Shown here: positions 44,493-53,244 of the stretch, piece by piece
Numbering within the stretch: position 1 is the stretch's first letter
How the letters are laid out: each line of letters opens with the position of its first letter
Assembly: GCF_019654955.1 (NCBI RefSeq)
Contig: NZ_BPEV01000008.1
Coordinates: forward strand, 1 to 64,000
Length of the DNA: 64,000 bases
Source: Shewanella sp. KT0246
Lineage (GTDB): Bacteria; Pseudomonadota; Gammaproteobacteria; Enterobacterales; Shewanellaceae
Direction of reading: 5' to 3'
The notes under the pieces: generated by a model
Databases searched by the model: none
What the model was told of the DNA's origin: nothing
Seen by the model: the letters and a program-made list of their open reading frames with translations, nothing else
Made by a program: the position numbers and the translations under genes

Positions 44493-45938
44493 ATGAAGCT
44501 ATTCCGTATATTATCGCTTTTTTGCATAGGACTTTTAATACTGAGTTCAAGCTTATTTGCAGCAACTAAACCTCCACTATTTGAGTCACCTGTTGAAGTA
44601 AGAAAAAGCAACTCAGTGATAAGAAATTACTCGCCTTATCAGCTCATTAATCAAGTTGATAAATCAATTCACACAACAGAAATCAAAGGCAGATTGACAA
44701 GAGTTAATTATCGCTTAGATCCCAAGTTCACATCACACAATTTAATCAATAATTATCTTAATCAAATAAACTCATTAGGCGGAGAAATCATTTTCAACTG
44801 CCGTGATAATGAGTGTGGCAAAAGCTCAAATCTAAAAAATTTCTTAAAGCCTATTGATAACAACGGAAACGACAACCCAGCCCTTGTTACTGCAAAAATC
44901 ACTCTTGATAACCGTGAATTATTCACCTCGATTTATATTTCCAGCTGGAAAAAAGCGACTAATATTCAACTCGATACAATTGAAGTGATTGAGGAACCGC
45001 TAGATATTATTGCTATTAATAAAGACTATCTACAAGCTGAAGTCAGTGAGATTACCGTAAAAGATAACAGTAACAAGGATGAAAGAGGCGCTAGTGACCA
45101 TCCCATGCTAACGCGCATTCCTGGCGCTTATATTCAAGAATATAAAACATTCCAATTTGGCCAATCCAGAGTTGTATCGAGCAAAACGGGTAAAAACTTC
45201 ACCACTGAAGTTGTTGAAGGAAAGATTACCGATATTGCTTATAAGTTACCCCGCAGCTATTCAGAATACGAAGTCGATGCAAACTATCAAGCAGCACTGA
45301 AAAAACTTGGCTTTATCGAGACTTTTAGCTGTATTGCAAAAGAATGTGGAACCCACACTAAATTCCAAAGAAACTTCAATGCTCTCGCCACCAATGGCTC
45401 CACAGAGAGCCAATTCTATCGTTTCTATTTACTGCAAAAACCAACAGGTAATGTATATGCGATGACATACGTGATTGGTTACATTAATGGCCTTTCGAGT
45501 GAATTAAGGATCATTGAAGAAAACGCCTTAAACACTAACCGCTTAACTATTGATTTAGATGGATTGACTGACAAAATTGCCCAAACTGGCCATGTCGCGC
45601 TTGACGGTTTATTGTTTGAATTCGACAGCGATAAACTGATGCCTGAGGCAATGGATGTAGTAAAAGTAGTTGCTGAGTATCTTAAAAGCCATCCAAAGCA
45701 ACAATTCTATGTTGTAGGGCACACAGACGATCAAGGCGGGCAAAGTTATAATAAGGTGCTGTCAGAAAAACGCGCCAAAGCGGTTAGAAGTGCACTCATA
45801 AATGACTTTAATATTAAGCCAACTCAAGTTGAATCAACGGGTCTTGGCGAATATGCCCCAGTAGCTAGCAACATGAATGATGCTGGTAAAACACAAAATC
45901 GTCGCGTCGAGCTGGTATTGCGGTCGGACAGTAAATAA
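44493..45938 (+). CDS. OmpA-family protein with duplicated DUF4892-like N-terminus
   Basis: A 481-residue envelope protein. A signal peptide (FCIGLLILSSSLFA) is followed by two related segments of about 150 residues. Each has the pattern YQLINQVDKSIHTTEIKGRL / YKTFQFGQSRVVSSKTG, then a Cys pair (FNCRDNECGKSS and FSCIAKECGTHT). These resemble DUF4892. The OmpA domain spans about 365-480 (DGLLFEFDSDKLMPEAMDVV, YVVGHTDDQGG, GLGEYAPVASN, NRRVEL) and should bind peptidoglycan. The ATG at 44493 is preferred because AGGA lies eight bases before it. The ATG at 44487 is two bases from it. Confidence 0.84.
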   Translation: MKLFRILSLFCIGLLILSSSLFAATKPPLFESPVEVRKSNSVIRNYSPYQLINQVDKSIHTTEIKGRLTRVNYRLDPKFTSHNLINNYLNQINSLGGEIIFNCRDNECGKSSNLKNFLKPIDNNGNDNPALVTAKITLDNRELFTSIYISSWKKATNIQLDTIEVIEEPLDIIAINKDYLQAEVSEITVKDNSNKDERGASDHPMLTRIPGAYIQEYKTFQFGQSRVVSSKTGKNFTTEVVEGKITDIAYKLPRSYSEYEVDANYQAALKKLGFIETFSCIAKECGTHTKFQRNFNALATNGSTESQFYRFYLLQKPTGNVYAMTYVIGYINGLSSELRIIEENALNTNRLTIDLDGLTDKIAQTGHVALDGLLFEFDSDKLMPEAMDVVKVVAEYLKSHPKQQFYVVGHTDDQGGQSYNKVLSEKRAKAVRSALINDFNIKPTQVESTGLGEYAPVASNMNDAGKTQNRRVELVLRSDSK

Positions 45939-45969
45939 TCGTTAATTCATAACATTGAAATACAGTCAC

Positions 45970-46000
45970 AAAAAAGCCAGCATCTCTGCTGGCTTTTATT
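45970..46000. terminator. Shared terminator between the OmpA-type gene and pyrC
   Basis: AAAAGCCAGCA (45972-45982) pairs with TGCTGGCTTTT (45987-45997). A-run and T-run on both sides allow use from either direction. Confidence 0.85.
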
Positions 46001-46016
46001 GAATAAGCAACAGATC

Positions 46017-47054
46017 TTAAGCCGTTTTAACTTTCCAGTTAACCGTTTCGCCCGCAAAGAATGGCACGATTGGATTTCCGTTTGGCAAGATGATTTGCTC
46101 TGGCACAGTCCACTCTTCTTTCACTAATGTCACTGTGCCTGTGTTACGCTGCAGGCCATAAAAATCAGCTCCGTGTAAGCTGGCAAAGCCTTCTAATTGA
46201 TCTAGTGCACCTAAGTCATCAAACACTTGAGCGTATAGCTCTAGTGCACTCCATGCGCTGTAACAACCTGCACAACCACACGCTGATTCTTTGCGGTGCT
46301 TTTCGTGTGGCGCAGAGTCGGTACCTAAGAAGAACTTGCTTGAGCCAGTTGCCACTGCAGCTTGCAATGCTTGCTGGTGAATATTGCGCTTAAGCACTGG
46401 TAAGCAGAAGTTATGTGGGCGCACGCCGCCAACTAATAGGTCGTTACGGTTTAACAATAAATGCTGCGGTGTAATCGTTGCTGCAATGTTGTTTGGTGCA
46501 TCAGCCACAAACTCAGCCGCATCTTTAGTGGTGATGTGCTCGAATACCACTTTAAGGTTTGGCATCGCCGCAACAATGCGCGCCATGTAGCGATCGATAA
46601 ATACCTTTTCGCGATCGAAGATATCAATGTGCGACTCGGTCACTTCACCATGAACCAGCAATAACATACCTTGCTCAGCCATCACTTCGAAAATTGGGAA
46701 TAACGCATCTAATGCTTTCACTGCTGCATCAGAGTTGGTGGTTGCACCCGCAGGGTACAACTTAGCAGCAACAACACCCGCAGCTTTGGCATCAATGATG
46801 TCTTGGGCTGTGGTGTTATTGGTTAAAAATAACGTCATTAGAGGTTCAAATGAACTGCCAGCAGGACGCGCCGCTAAAATACGCTCACGGTAAGCAGAAA
46901 CCATTGTCGCATCGGTTACTGGTGGCACTAGATTTGGCATCACAATCGCACGTTTAAATAAGCGAGCAGTCGCCGGAACCGTTTCTTCTAACATGTCTCC
47001 ATCACGGAAATGTAAGTGCCAATCGTCAGGCGTAGTAATAGTGATTTGCGTCAT
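46017..47054 (-). CDS. pyrC: Dihydroorotase (class II)
   Basis: Third step of pyrimidine synthesis: reversible ring closure of N-carbamoyl-aspartate to dihydroorotate. At 345 residues it has the usual class II length. The metal ligands are in WHLHFRDGD (His pair near 13-15), [12 protein letters not shown] (carboxylated Lys near 98), LLVHGEV (His near 135), FEHITTKDA (His near 172) and [20 protein letters not shown] (Asp near 245). It is monocistronic, with a short leader (AGGAACC before the ATG). Confidence 0.96.
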   Translation of the reverse strand: MTQITITTPDDWHLHFRDGDMLEETVPATARLFKRAIVMPNLVPPVTDATMVSAYRERILAARPAGSSFEPLMTLFLTNNTTAQDIIDAKAAGVVAAKLYPAGATTNSDAAVKALDALFPIFEVMAEQGMLLLVHGEVTESHIDIFDREKVFIDRYMARIVAAMPNLKVVFEHITTKDAAEFVADAPNNIAATITPQHLLLNRNDLLVGGVRPHNFCLPVLKRNIHQQALQAAVATGSSKFFLGTDSAPHEKHRKESACGCAGCYSAWSALELYAQVFDDLGALDQLEGFASLHGADFYGLQRNTGTVTLVKEEWTVPEQIILPNGNPIVPFFAGETVNWKVKTA

Positions 47055-47343
47055 TTAGGGTTCCTAAAAAGTCGATTGCGGATAATTGGGCGCTATTGTG
47101 CCTGAAAAGCGGTTTTCTTAATAGATGCAATCCTTAAACGCTGAGTTTTACAGAGACAAAAAAGCCCCCTTATTTCACTTCCTTATCTAACGAGATCCGC
47201 TAATATGGAGTTTGTTTTTCAATCATTTTATAAGCATAGTCTTGATAATAACGCCACTATGATTGAATTGAATAGTTTGGCTTAAATAGCTTGGATTGGA
47301 TTAAATAGATTGAGTTGGCTTTTTCAGTACAGGGATGAATAAC

Positions 47344-48459
47344 ATGAACAATATATCCGTTTTGGTTAAATCACTAATATGCGGCTTAGGGCTTAACCTG
47401 AGCATGTCAGTTACAGCCTACGCCCTACCGTTAGAAAAAATTCAATTGCCTGATGGCTTTAGCATTGAACTCTATGCCGATAATGTTAAAAACGCCCGCC
47501 AAATGGCTTTAGGCGACAATGGCACCTTATTTGTGGGCAGTCGCCGCGCTGGTAATGTTTATGCACTTATTGATAGCAATAAAGATAACCGAGCCGACCA
47601 GCAAATCACCCTTGCTAAAGACTTATTCTTACCATCAGGACTAGCCTTCCATGATGGTGACTTATATGTCGCCGAAGTCGATAAAATTTGGCGCTATAAC
47701 GATATCGAAACCAGTTTACCCACTATCCCAAAGCCAGAACTTGTTTACGATAAATTGCCAAATAAAGCCCATCACGGCTGGAAGAACATCAAATTCGGCC
47801 CCGACGGTAAGCTTTATATCCCTATCGGCGCACCTTGTAATGTGTGTGATGATCCGCTGCCCTACTCGTCAATTTTAGCCCTCGATATAGAAACCAAACA
47901 AACCACTACAATTGCCCAAGGCGTGCGCAACAGTGTCGGGTTTGATTTTCACCCCAAGACGGGGGAGCTATGGTTTACTGATAATGGCCGCGACATGATG
48001 GGTGATGACTTACCTGACGACGAGTTAAACCGTGTTAACCAAGAAGGTCAGCATTTTGGTTTCCCTTACGTTCATAACGCTGATATTAAAGACCCTGAAT
48101 TTTATGATGCAGAAAAAGCCAAACTCAATACACCGCCTGAGCTTAACCTTGGCGCTCACGTTGCCGCATTGGGTATGGAGTTTTATCTTGGTAATCAGTT
48201 TCCAGCAAAATATCAAGGCAGTATTTTTATCGCCCAGCACGGCTCTTGGAACCGCAGCAGTAAAGTAGGTTACCGTGTAATGCAGGTGGTGCTTGATGGT
48301 AACAAAGTTAAAGATTACCTGCCGTTTGCCACCGGCTGGCTGCAAGGCGAACAAAGTTGGGGGCGACCTGTTGCCGTGCTTACAATGCCTGATGGTGCAT
48401 TATTGGTGTCAGATGATGCGGCCGATGCCATTTATCGTATCAGCTATCAACCAGACTAA
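47344..48459 (+). CDS. PQQ-dependent sugar/sorbosone dehydrogenase family protein, exported
   Basis: A 371-residue secreted beta-propeller protein. Signal peptide NLSMSVTAYA ends near residue 27. Blocks of the soluble glucose/sorbosone dehydrogenase family are present: LPDGFSIELYADNVKNARQM, LFVGSRRAGNVYAL, FLPSGLAFHDGDLYVAEV, FGPDGKLYIPIGAPCNVCD, GVRNSVGFDFHPKTGELWFT, RVNQEGQHFGFPY and IAQHGSWNRS. The Cys pair CNVC is a family feature. PQQ is the usual cofactor, and the substrate is not known. The ATG at 47344 is nine bases from AGGG. The ATG at 47335 abuts it. It is followed by the outer-membrane gene at 48524. Confidence 0.82.
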   Translation: MNNISVLVKSLICGLGLNLSMSVTAYALPLEKIQLPDGFSIELYADNVKNARQMALGDNGTLFVGSRRAGNVYALIDSNKDNRADQQITLAKDLFLPSGLAFHDGDLYVAEVDKIWRYNDIETSLPTIPKPELVYDKLPNKAHHGWKNIKFGPDGKLYIPIGAPCNVCDDPLPYSSILALDIETKQTTTIAQGVRNSVGFDFHPKTGELWFTDNGRDMMGDDLPDDELNRVNQEGQHFGFPYVHNADIKDPEFYDAEKAKLNTPPELNLGAHVAALGMEFYLGNQFPAKYQGSIFIAQHGSWNRSSKVGYRVMQVVLDGNKVKDYLPFATGWLQGEQSWGRPVAVLTMPDGALLVSDDAADAIYRISYQPD

Positions 48460-48523
48460 TTATCCAAATACTTGAACCATAACACTGTTATGACTATCGT
48501 TGCGTTATAGGGAAATCACTACG

Positions 48524-49702
48524 ATGAAATCGACGTTTCGCCTTGCTATTACAAGCTCGCTGTTACTTGGACATACCGCATTGGCCAGCACCAGTTTTAT
48601 TGACCCCATTGACGGCTATTTTGATGCTGGCGAATACCTTGCTGAAAATGCTTATGGTTTTCTTCCTGTACCTAGCATCATTACTGAACCCTCAGTTGGC
48701 ACAGGGCTCTTACTTATGGGCATTTTCCTGCATGAAAGTCCTGAGCAAACTGCCAAGCGTCAGCAAGTAGCCAAAGACTCGGTTGATGGCGGCGCCCAAT
48801 TGCTAACCCCAGGTATTTCAGCAGCAGGCATTGGCGCGACTGATAATGGCTCAAAGTTCGGATTTTTAGGCCATAGAGAAACATGGCAACAAGATCATAT
48901 TCGCTACCTTATCGGTGGCGGCTACGGTGATGTGAATATGAACTTTTACAGCCAATCAGACTTTGCTCAAGACATAGCCTTAGACTTGAATATGCAAGGC
49001 TATGGTCTCATGCAAAAACTGCAGTTTAGATTATTCGACAGCCCATTATTTTTAGGTGTCACCCAAAAATACGCCAAGGTGGATTTAGCAAGCAACAAAG
49101 AACTATCACTACTGCCACCTGAGTTAGTTGACAGGCTCACCGACATACTTGACCCATCGCCCGCAGTTTCATCCCTCGGCGCCGTGTTGCAATACGACAG
49201 CTTAAACAACTTTTTTATGCCCACCAAAGGCTATGACTACACCATCGAATACGACTGGTTTAATACTGCAATAGGCAGCGACTATGATTACCAAACCATC
49301 AAGGCCACTGGGATTAATTACTGGCCAATGACACAATCCGTCACCCTTGGGGTAAAACTGAACTACCAAACCATCAGTAGTGATACTCGCCTGCCCGTCT
49401 TTACCTATCCCTACATTGAAATGCGAGGCATCCCGCGAAACCGCTATCAAGGTGAAGCTGTCTCAACAGGTGAAGTTGAGCTTATGTGGCGAATAACTCC
49501 ACGCTGGATGGTACTGTCGTTTGTGGGTAGCGGCCTTGCTGGCGACAGTAATAGTGATATGTGGGACAGCGACGAGCAAACCGCCTATGGCGCTGGTTTT
49601 CGTTACACCATCGCCCGTCGATATGGCCTGCATATGGGAATTGATGTAGCAAAAGGCCCCGAAGATACCGCATGGTATATCAATGTCGGTACAGGGTTTT
49701 AG
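48524..49702 (+). CDS. BamA/TamA-like outer-membrane beta-barrel protein
   Basis: A 392-residue outer-membrane protein with a signal peptide (AITSSLLLGHTALAS). Next comes an N-terminal segment with VPSIITEPSVGTGLLLMGIF. The rest is a C-terminal surface-antigen barrel domain of the Omp85 fold (ALQYDSLNNFFMPTKG-like VLQYDSLNNFFMPTKGYDY, ELMWRITPRWMVLSFVGSG, IARRYGLHMGIDVAKGPE, final aromatic GTGF). No POTRA domain is visible, so it is not BamA or TamA itself. The start is the ATG at 48524 with AGGGA at about nine bases. The gap after the dehydrogenase is short (64 bases), so they may be co-transcribed. Confidence 0.78.
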   Translation: MKSTFRLAITSSLLLGHTALASTSFIDPIDGYFDAGEYLAENAYGFLPVPSIITEPSVGTGLLLMGIFLHESPEQTAKRQQVAKDSVDGGAQLLTPGISAAGIGATDNGSKFGFLGHRETWQQDHIRYLIGGGYGDVNMNFYSQSDFAQDIALDLNMQGYGLMQKLQFRLFDSPLFLGVTQKYAKVDLASNKELSLLPPELVDRLTDILDPSPAVSSLGAVLQYDSLNNFFMPTKGYDYTIEYDWFNTAIGSDYDYQTIKATGINYWPMTQSVTLGVKLNYQTISSDTRLPVFTYPYIEMRGIPRNRYQGEAVSTGEVELMWRITPRWMVLSFVGSGLAGDSNSDMWDSDEQTAYGAGFRYTIARRYGLHMGIDVAKGPEDTAWYINVGTGF

Positions 49703-50022
49703 CCTTCTGTGAAACTTGCTTTGCACTGAAAATTAAGTACACCTTTCAGAAGTGATTCTCAGCATTTGTTATTTAGCTGAATTGAGTTGAGCTGAGTTAA
49801 TAAAACTAGATTCACAACATAGGAGAACCGGATTTAAATTACACTTCAAGATGACCCAAACTAGATTGATTCAGGTTGTCTTAAAACGTCTAAGCAGCTC
49901 AGATAATTGTTTGAATTAAAGATGACTAAAGCTAAGTAATTTGCTGAGCGAATATAGCTCAAGTTGTTTAGTTATATTTTACCTTCCCTTTATCTTCTTT
50001 AAATAAAATTCGGGAGTGAACT
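49703..50022. other. AT-rich intergenic region before a small gene
   Basis: Nothing coding-like and no clean terminator was found. The pyrophosphatase leader begins to the right of it. Confidence 0.35.
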
Positions 50023-50166
50023 ATGTGCCATAACATCGATGTCCATTTCAATAGAAGAATTTCACAGCTAATAACCTTGCCAAATAGTCAGATTCAACAG
50101 CCTATAAGTAAAAAGCTTCATGCATGGTGCTTTTTAGTTATTGGTCACTTGCTTATTTCTTGTTAA
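50023..50166 (+). CDS. Possible 47-residue peptide upstream of ppaC
   Basis: An ATG-started frame of 47 codons with GGGAG seven bases before it. It reads MCHNIDVHFNRRISQLITLP, NSQIQQPISKKLHAW and CFLVIGHLLISC, ending with a hydrophobic tail. It lies just upstream of ppaC. A terminator-like hairpin (50110-50135) lies inside its 3' part and the ppaC promoter overlaps its end, so it could be a leader or an unrelated small protein. Conservation is not known, so it is tentative. Confidence 0.35.
   Translation: MCHNIDVHFNRRISQLITLPNSQIQQPISKKLHAWCFLVIGHLLISC
50110..50135. terminator. Terminator-like hairpin upstream of ppaC
   Basis: AAAAAGC (50110-50116) pairs with GCTTTTT (50129-50135) around an inner partly paired TTCATGCATGG. 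It has A-run and T-run arms and would stop transcripts entering from the left before the ppaC promoter. Confidence 0.45.
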
Positions 50167-50169
50167 AAT
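50141..50169 (+). promoter_or_regulatory. Likely sigma-70 promoter of ppaC
   Basis: TTGGTC (50141-50146), a 17-bp spacer, then TAAAAT (50164-50169). The transcript would start near 50176, giving a leader of about 20 bases with the AGGAG ribosome site at about 50184. Confidence 0.65.
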
Positions 50170-50196
50170 CGCTGCAAATTTATAGGAGCGTTTCAA

Positions 50197-51117
50197 ATGG
50201 CAATGTATGTAGTGGGTCACAAGATCCCAGATTCAGATTCAATCTGCGGTGCAATCGCACTAGCTTACTTAAAAAATCAAATCGATGAGCCTGCTATCGC
50301 AGCGCGTTTAGGTGAACTTTCACCTGAAACAGCCTACATCCTAGATAGATTCGGTTTTGAAGCCCCAGAATTCAAAGAAAGCTACGCTGGTGAAGAAGTT
50401 TACATCGTCGATCATTCAGAGCTAACGCAAGCGCCTGATGATATTGCTGAAGCGACAATTGTTGGTATTGTTGATCACCACAAACTAGGTGACTTAACCA
50501 CTTCAACACCGCTTGAGTGTTGGATCCGCCCAGTGGGTTGCTCGAACACTGTGATTAAAATGATGTACGATTTCTACCAAGTAGAAATTCCAGCAAACAT
50601 CGCAGGTATCATGATGTGTGCAATCTTAAGTGACACTGTTATCTTTAAGTCACCTACTTGCACTACTGCTGATATCCGTTGTGTTGAAGCGTTAGCTGAA
50701 ATTGCTGGTATTGAAGACTTTAAAGAAGTGGGCATGGAAATGTTCAAAGTAAAATCAGCAGTTGAGGGCACTCCAGCTCGTGATCTTGTGATGCGTGATT
50801 TTAAAGACTTCAACATGAACGGTAACCTTGTAGGCATTGGCCAGCTAGAAGTTATCGACCTATCTGTGTTTGATGATATTAAAGCGGATTTGGAAGCTGA
50901 TATTGCCGCACTTAAAGCGGAAGGTAATCGTCACAGCGTATTATTACTGCTTACCGATATCATGAAAGAAGGTTCTGAAATGCTAGTAGTTTCAGACAAT
51001 GCTGACTTAACTGAACAAGCATACGGTAAAGCAACAGTTGATGGTCGAGTGTGGTTAGATGGCGTATTAAGCCGTAAGAAACAAGTTGTGCCTGCATTAC
51101 AAGACGTGTTCGCCTAA
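50197..51117 (+). CDS. ppaC: Manganese-dependent inorganic pyrophosphatase (family II)
   Basis: A 306-residue DHH-family enzyme that hydrolyses pyrophosphate to two phosphates and drives biosynthesis forward. The N-terminal domain has VGHKIPDSDSICGAIA (metal ligands near residues 8-15), VDHSE near 74 and VDHHKLGD near 97. The C-terminal domain closes over the site (VLLLLTDIMKEGS, VSRKKQVVPAL, given here as LSRKKQVVP). AGGAG seven bases before the ATG supports the start. Family II enzymes are less common in gammaproteobacteria than the family I Ppa. They occur in Vibrio and Shewanella. Confidence 0.94.
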   Translation: MAMYVVGHKIPDSDSICGAIALAYLKNQIDEPAIAARLGELSPETAYILDRFGFEAPEFKESYAGEEVYIVDHSELTQAPDDIAEATIVGIVDHHKLGDLTTSTPLECWIRPVGCSNTVIKMMYDFYQVEIPANIAGIMMCAILSDTVIFKSPTCTTADIRCVEALAEIAGIEDFKEVGMEMFKVKSAVEGTPARDLVMRDFKDFNMNGNLVGIGQLEVIDLSVFDDIKADLEADIAALKAEGNRHSVLLLLTDIMKEGSEMLVVSDNADLTEQAYGKATVDGRVWLDGVLSRKKQVVPALQDVFA

Positions 51118-51175
51118 GCGACTCTTCTATTGATTAAAACGTTAGCTTTTTTTAACGATTTTACTCGCTAGTACT

Positions 51176-51206
51176 AAAAAGCTGAATCATTTGATTCAGC
51201 TTTTTT
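51176..51206. terminator. Terminator of ppaC
   Basis: AAAAAGCTGAATCA (51176-51189) pairs with TGATTCAGCTTTTT (51192-51205). Perfect 14-bp stem with A-run and T-run. It also faces the minus-strand gene at 51246. Confidence 0.88.
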
Positions 51207-51245
51207 GTATTCAGTTATAGCTCGTTTGTTTCTCGTGAGAATTAA

Positions 51246-51566
51246 CTATGAATGTGTCAGTAACTCAATCCAAGCTTCTGAGTCAGCAACCATAAACTTA
51301 TAGCTTTTATGATTACTCAGCTCAACTTTAATCGCATCTGCTGTTACAGGTAATACCCCACCACCAGTTCCCCAGCACTTTTCGACCTTTTCAATTTCAT
51401 TAAGGGCAATTTCATATGGGCCCATTTCAAAAATCTTATTTGAGGCTTCAAAGCATAAGCGACTTTCTGTTAATGATAATTTGCCATCACCACTAAAAGC
51501 CCCATTTTGCGCTGTTGCAAAAGTGGATTTAATCACTGTCTCATGACCAAAATCTATCGTGCTCAT
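51246..51566 (-). CDS. Small GRAM/PH-like protein
   Basis: A 106-residue cytosolic protein with strand pattern like a GRAM/PH domain (AFSGDGKLSLTESRLCFEA, MGPYEIALNEIEKVEKCWG, AIKVELSNHKSYKFMV, then a C-terminal helix SEAWIELL). Glycine-rich GTGGG near residue 71 forms a loop. Such domains bind lipids or protein partners in eukaryotes. The bacterial role is unknown. AAGGA seven bases before the ATG supports the start. It is monocistronic. Confidence 0.7.
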   Translation of the reverse strand: MSTIDFGHETVIKSTFATAQNGAFSGDGKLSLTESRLCFEASNKIFEMGPYEIALNEIEKVEKCWGTGGGVLPVTADAIKVELSNHKSYKFMVADSEAWIELLTHS

Positions 51567-51815
51567 GGATATTTCCTTATTATGTCTTTGGCACCATTCT
51601 TAATTTATTCTCAATTACGACTGAACATACGTTAAGCTGTATTAAATCATAGCGATTGTATTAGCCACAGCACTAATGAATAGCATATCTTTGTCATATT
51701 TAGCTTGCTGAATCAAACACCATCTTCGCTATAACTAATACAAGTATAGACAGCGCAAGCTGAACAGCCATTGAACTAGTTAAAAATGACCTGATTAAGT
51801 TTAAATAAGGAAATT

Positions 51816-52160
51816 ATGCAGCAGAGTAAACAGAGACTTTTAACATTCAGCTTGGTGTTAGCAATCATTACGAGCTTAAGTGGTTGTATCACCTTAGCCG
51901 CACCGCAAACACAAGAGATTGAAGTACTATGGTCAGAGCAAGGTGATATGGATGTTTGCGAGCTAAAAGGCACCCTTATTGGCTCGCAAGGTCATTGGTA
52001 TGATTACTTGTTTATCTCCAATAAAGACCTAACCCAAGGTGCGATTAACCAGTTGCGCAACGAGGCCAGCAGCTTAGGCGCTAATACGATTTTTTTATAC
52101 AAACCTAAAGCCTTTGCCACCTCGGTGACTTTTATTGCTAATGCATATGTATGCCCTTAA
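51816..52160 (+). CDS. DUF4156 family lipoprotein
   Basis: A 114-residue lipoprotein (lipobox ITSLSGC, Cys at 24). The pattern DMDVCELKGTLIGSQG, NQLRNEASSLGANTIFL and the C-terminal NAYVCP match DUF4156, a family of small outer-membrane lipoproteins related in layout to RcsF. The paired cysteines (DVCEL and YVCP) should form a disulfide. AAGGAAATT directly before the ATG is the ribosome site. No partner gene is obvious. Confidence 0.82.
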   Translation: MQQSKQRLLTFSLVLAIITSLSGCITLAAPQTQEIEVLWSEQGDMDVCELKGTLIGSQGHWYDYLFISNKDLTQGAINQLRNEASSLGANTIFLYKPKAFATSVTFIANAYVCP

Positions 52161-52219
52161 GTTAATACCAACCAATTAGCACTAACTCATATTTATACTC
52201 TTCATTTTTAGGATGATAA

Positions 52220-53236
52220 ATGATTACTCACGAACCCACTTCTCATTATGTTGCCAACCCTAAAAGATATAAAAATATGGCTTATGAACGTTGTGGCCGC
52301 AGCGGTATTCGTTTGCCCCAATTATCATTAGGTTTATGGCAAAACTTTGGCGCAGATGATCCTCGTTCCAATGCGCGTAGCATGCTGCAAACAGCTTTTG
52401 ATAGTGGCATCACTCATTTTGATTTAGCCAACAATTATGGTCCTCATTATGGCGCTGCAGAATCTACTTTTGGCTCTATCTATCAGCAAGATTTTACGCC
52501 ATACCGTGATGAGTTAATTATTTCCAGTAAGGCAGGTTATGACATGTGGCCAGGGCCATATGGTATGGGAGGTTCTCGTAAATATTTAGTCGCAAGTTGC
52601 GATCAAAGCCTTAAACGCACAGGGCTCGAATATTTCGATATTTTTTATCATCACTGTATGGATCCAGACACCCCACTTGAAGAAACCATGCAGGCGCTGG
52701 ATTATATTGTCCGTTCGGGGCGCGCCTTGTATGTAGGGATTTCAAACTACCAACCAAAGCAGACTCAACAAGCTATCGCTATTTTGCGTCAGTTAGGCAC
52801 ACCATTACTAATCCACCAGCCTCGCTACAATATGTTTGATCGTTGGATTGAAGATGGGCTCACTGATGTGCTTAACGCCGAAGGGGTTGGGTCTATTGTG
52901 TTTTCACCTCTAGCTCAAGGGGTATTAACCGACAAATATCTTAATGGCATCCCCGATGATTCTCGGGCTGCGCAGCAACATCAAATCTACCTTGCAAGTA
53001 AAGATATTACCCCAGCAAGACTCGCTAAAGTTCAAGCCCTAAATAACATTGCCAAGCAGCGTGGGCAGTCTTTAGCGCAAATGGCTATTGCATGGACATT
53101 AAATAATGATGCGGTCACTACCTGCTTGATCGGTGCTAGCCGCTCAGCCCAAATTATCGACTCAGTAAATGCCCTTGATAAACTCGATTTTAGCGAGCAA
53201 GAATTAGCGGCTATTAACAACATCCTAAAGGAATAG
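52220..53236 (+). CDS. yghZ: YghZ-type aldo-keto reductase
   Basis: A 338-residue NADPH-dependent TIM-barrel reductase, close in pattern to E. coli YghZ (L-glyceraldehyde 3-phosphate reductase). Shared blocks are ANPKRYKNMAYERCGRSGIR, LPQLSLGLWQNFG, GITHFDLANNYGP, YRDELIISSKAGYDMWPGPY, GGSRKYLVASCDQSLKRTGL and FSPLAQGVLTDKYLNGIPDD. The catalytic Tyr is in NNYGPHYG and the active-site Lys in SSKAGYD. Such enzymes detoxify methylglyoxal and reduce other aldehydes. It is followed nine bases later by the PTP-like gene, probably in one operon. Confidence 0.9.
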   Translation: MITHEPTSHYVANPKRYKNMAYERCGRSGIRLPQLSLGLWQNFGADDPRSNARSMLQTAFDSGITHFDLANNYGPHYGAAESTFGSIYQQDFTPYRDELIISSKAGYDMWPGPYGMGGSRKYLVASCDQSLKRTGLEYFDIFYHHCMDPDTPLEETMQALDYIVRSGRALYVGISNYQPKQTQQAIAILRQLGTPLLIHQPRYNMFDRWIEDGLTDVLNAEGVGSIVFSPLAQGVLTDKYLNGIPDDSRAAQQHQIYLASKDITPARLAKVQALNNIAKQRGQSLAQMAIAWTLNNDAVTTCLIGASRSAQIIDSVNALDKLDFSEQELAAINNILKE

Positions 53237-53244
53237 GACTTTTC

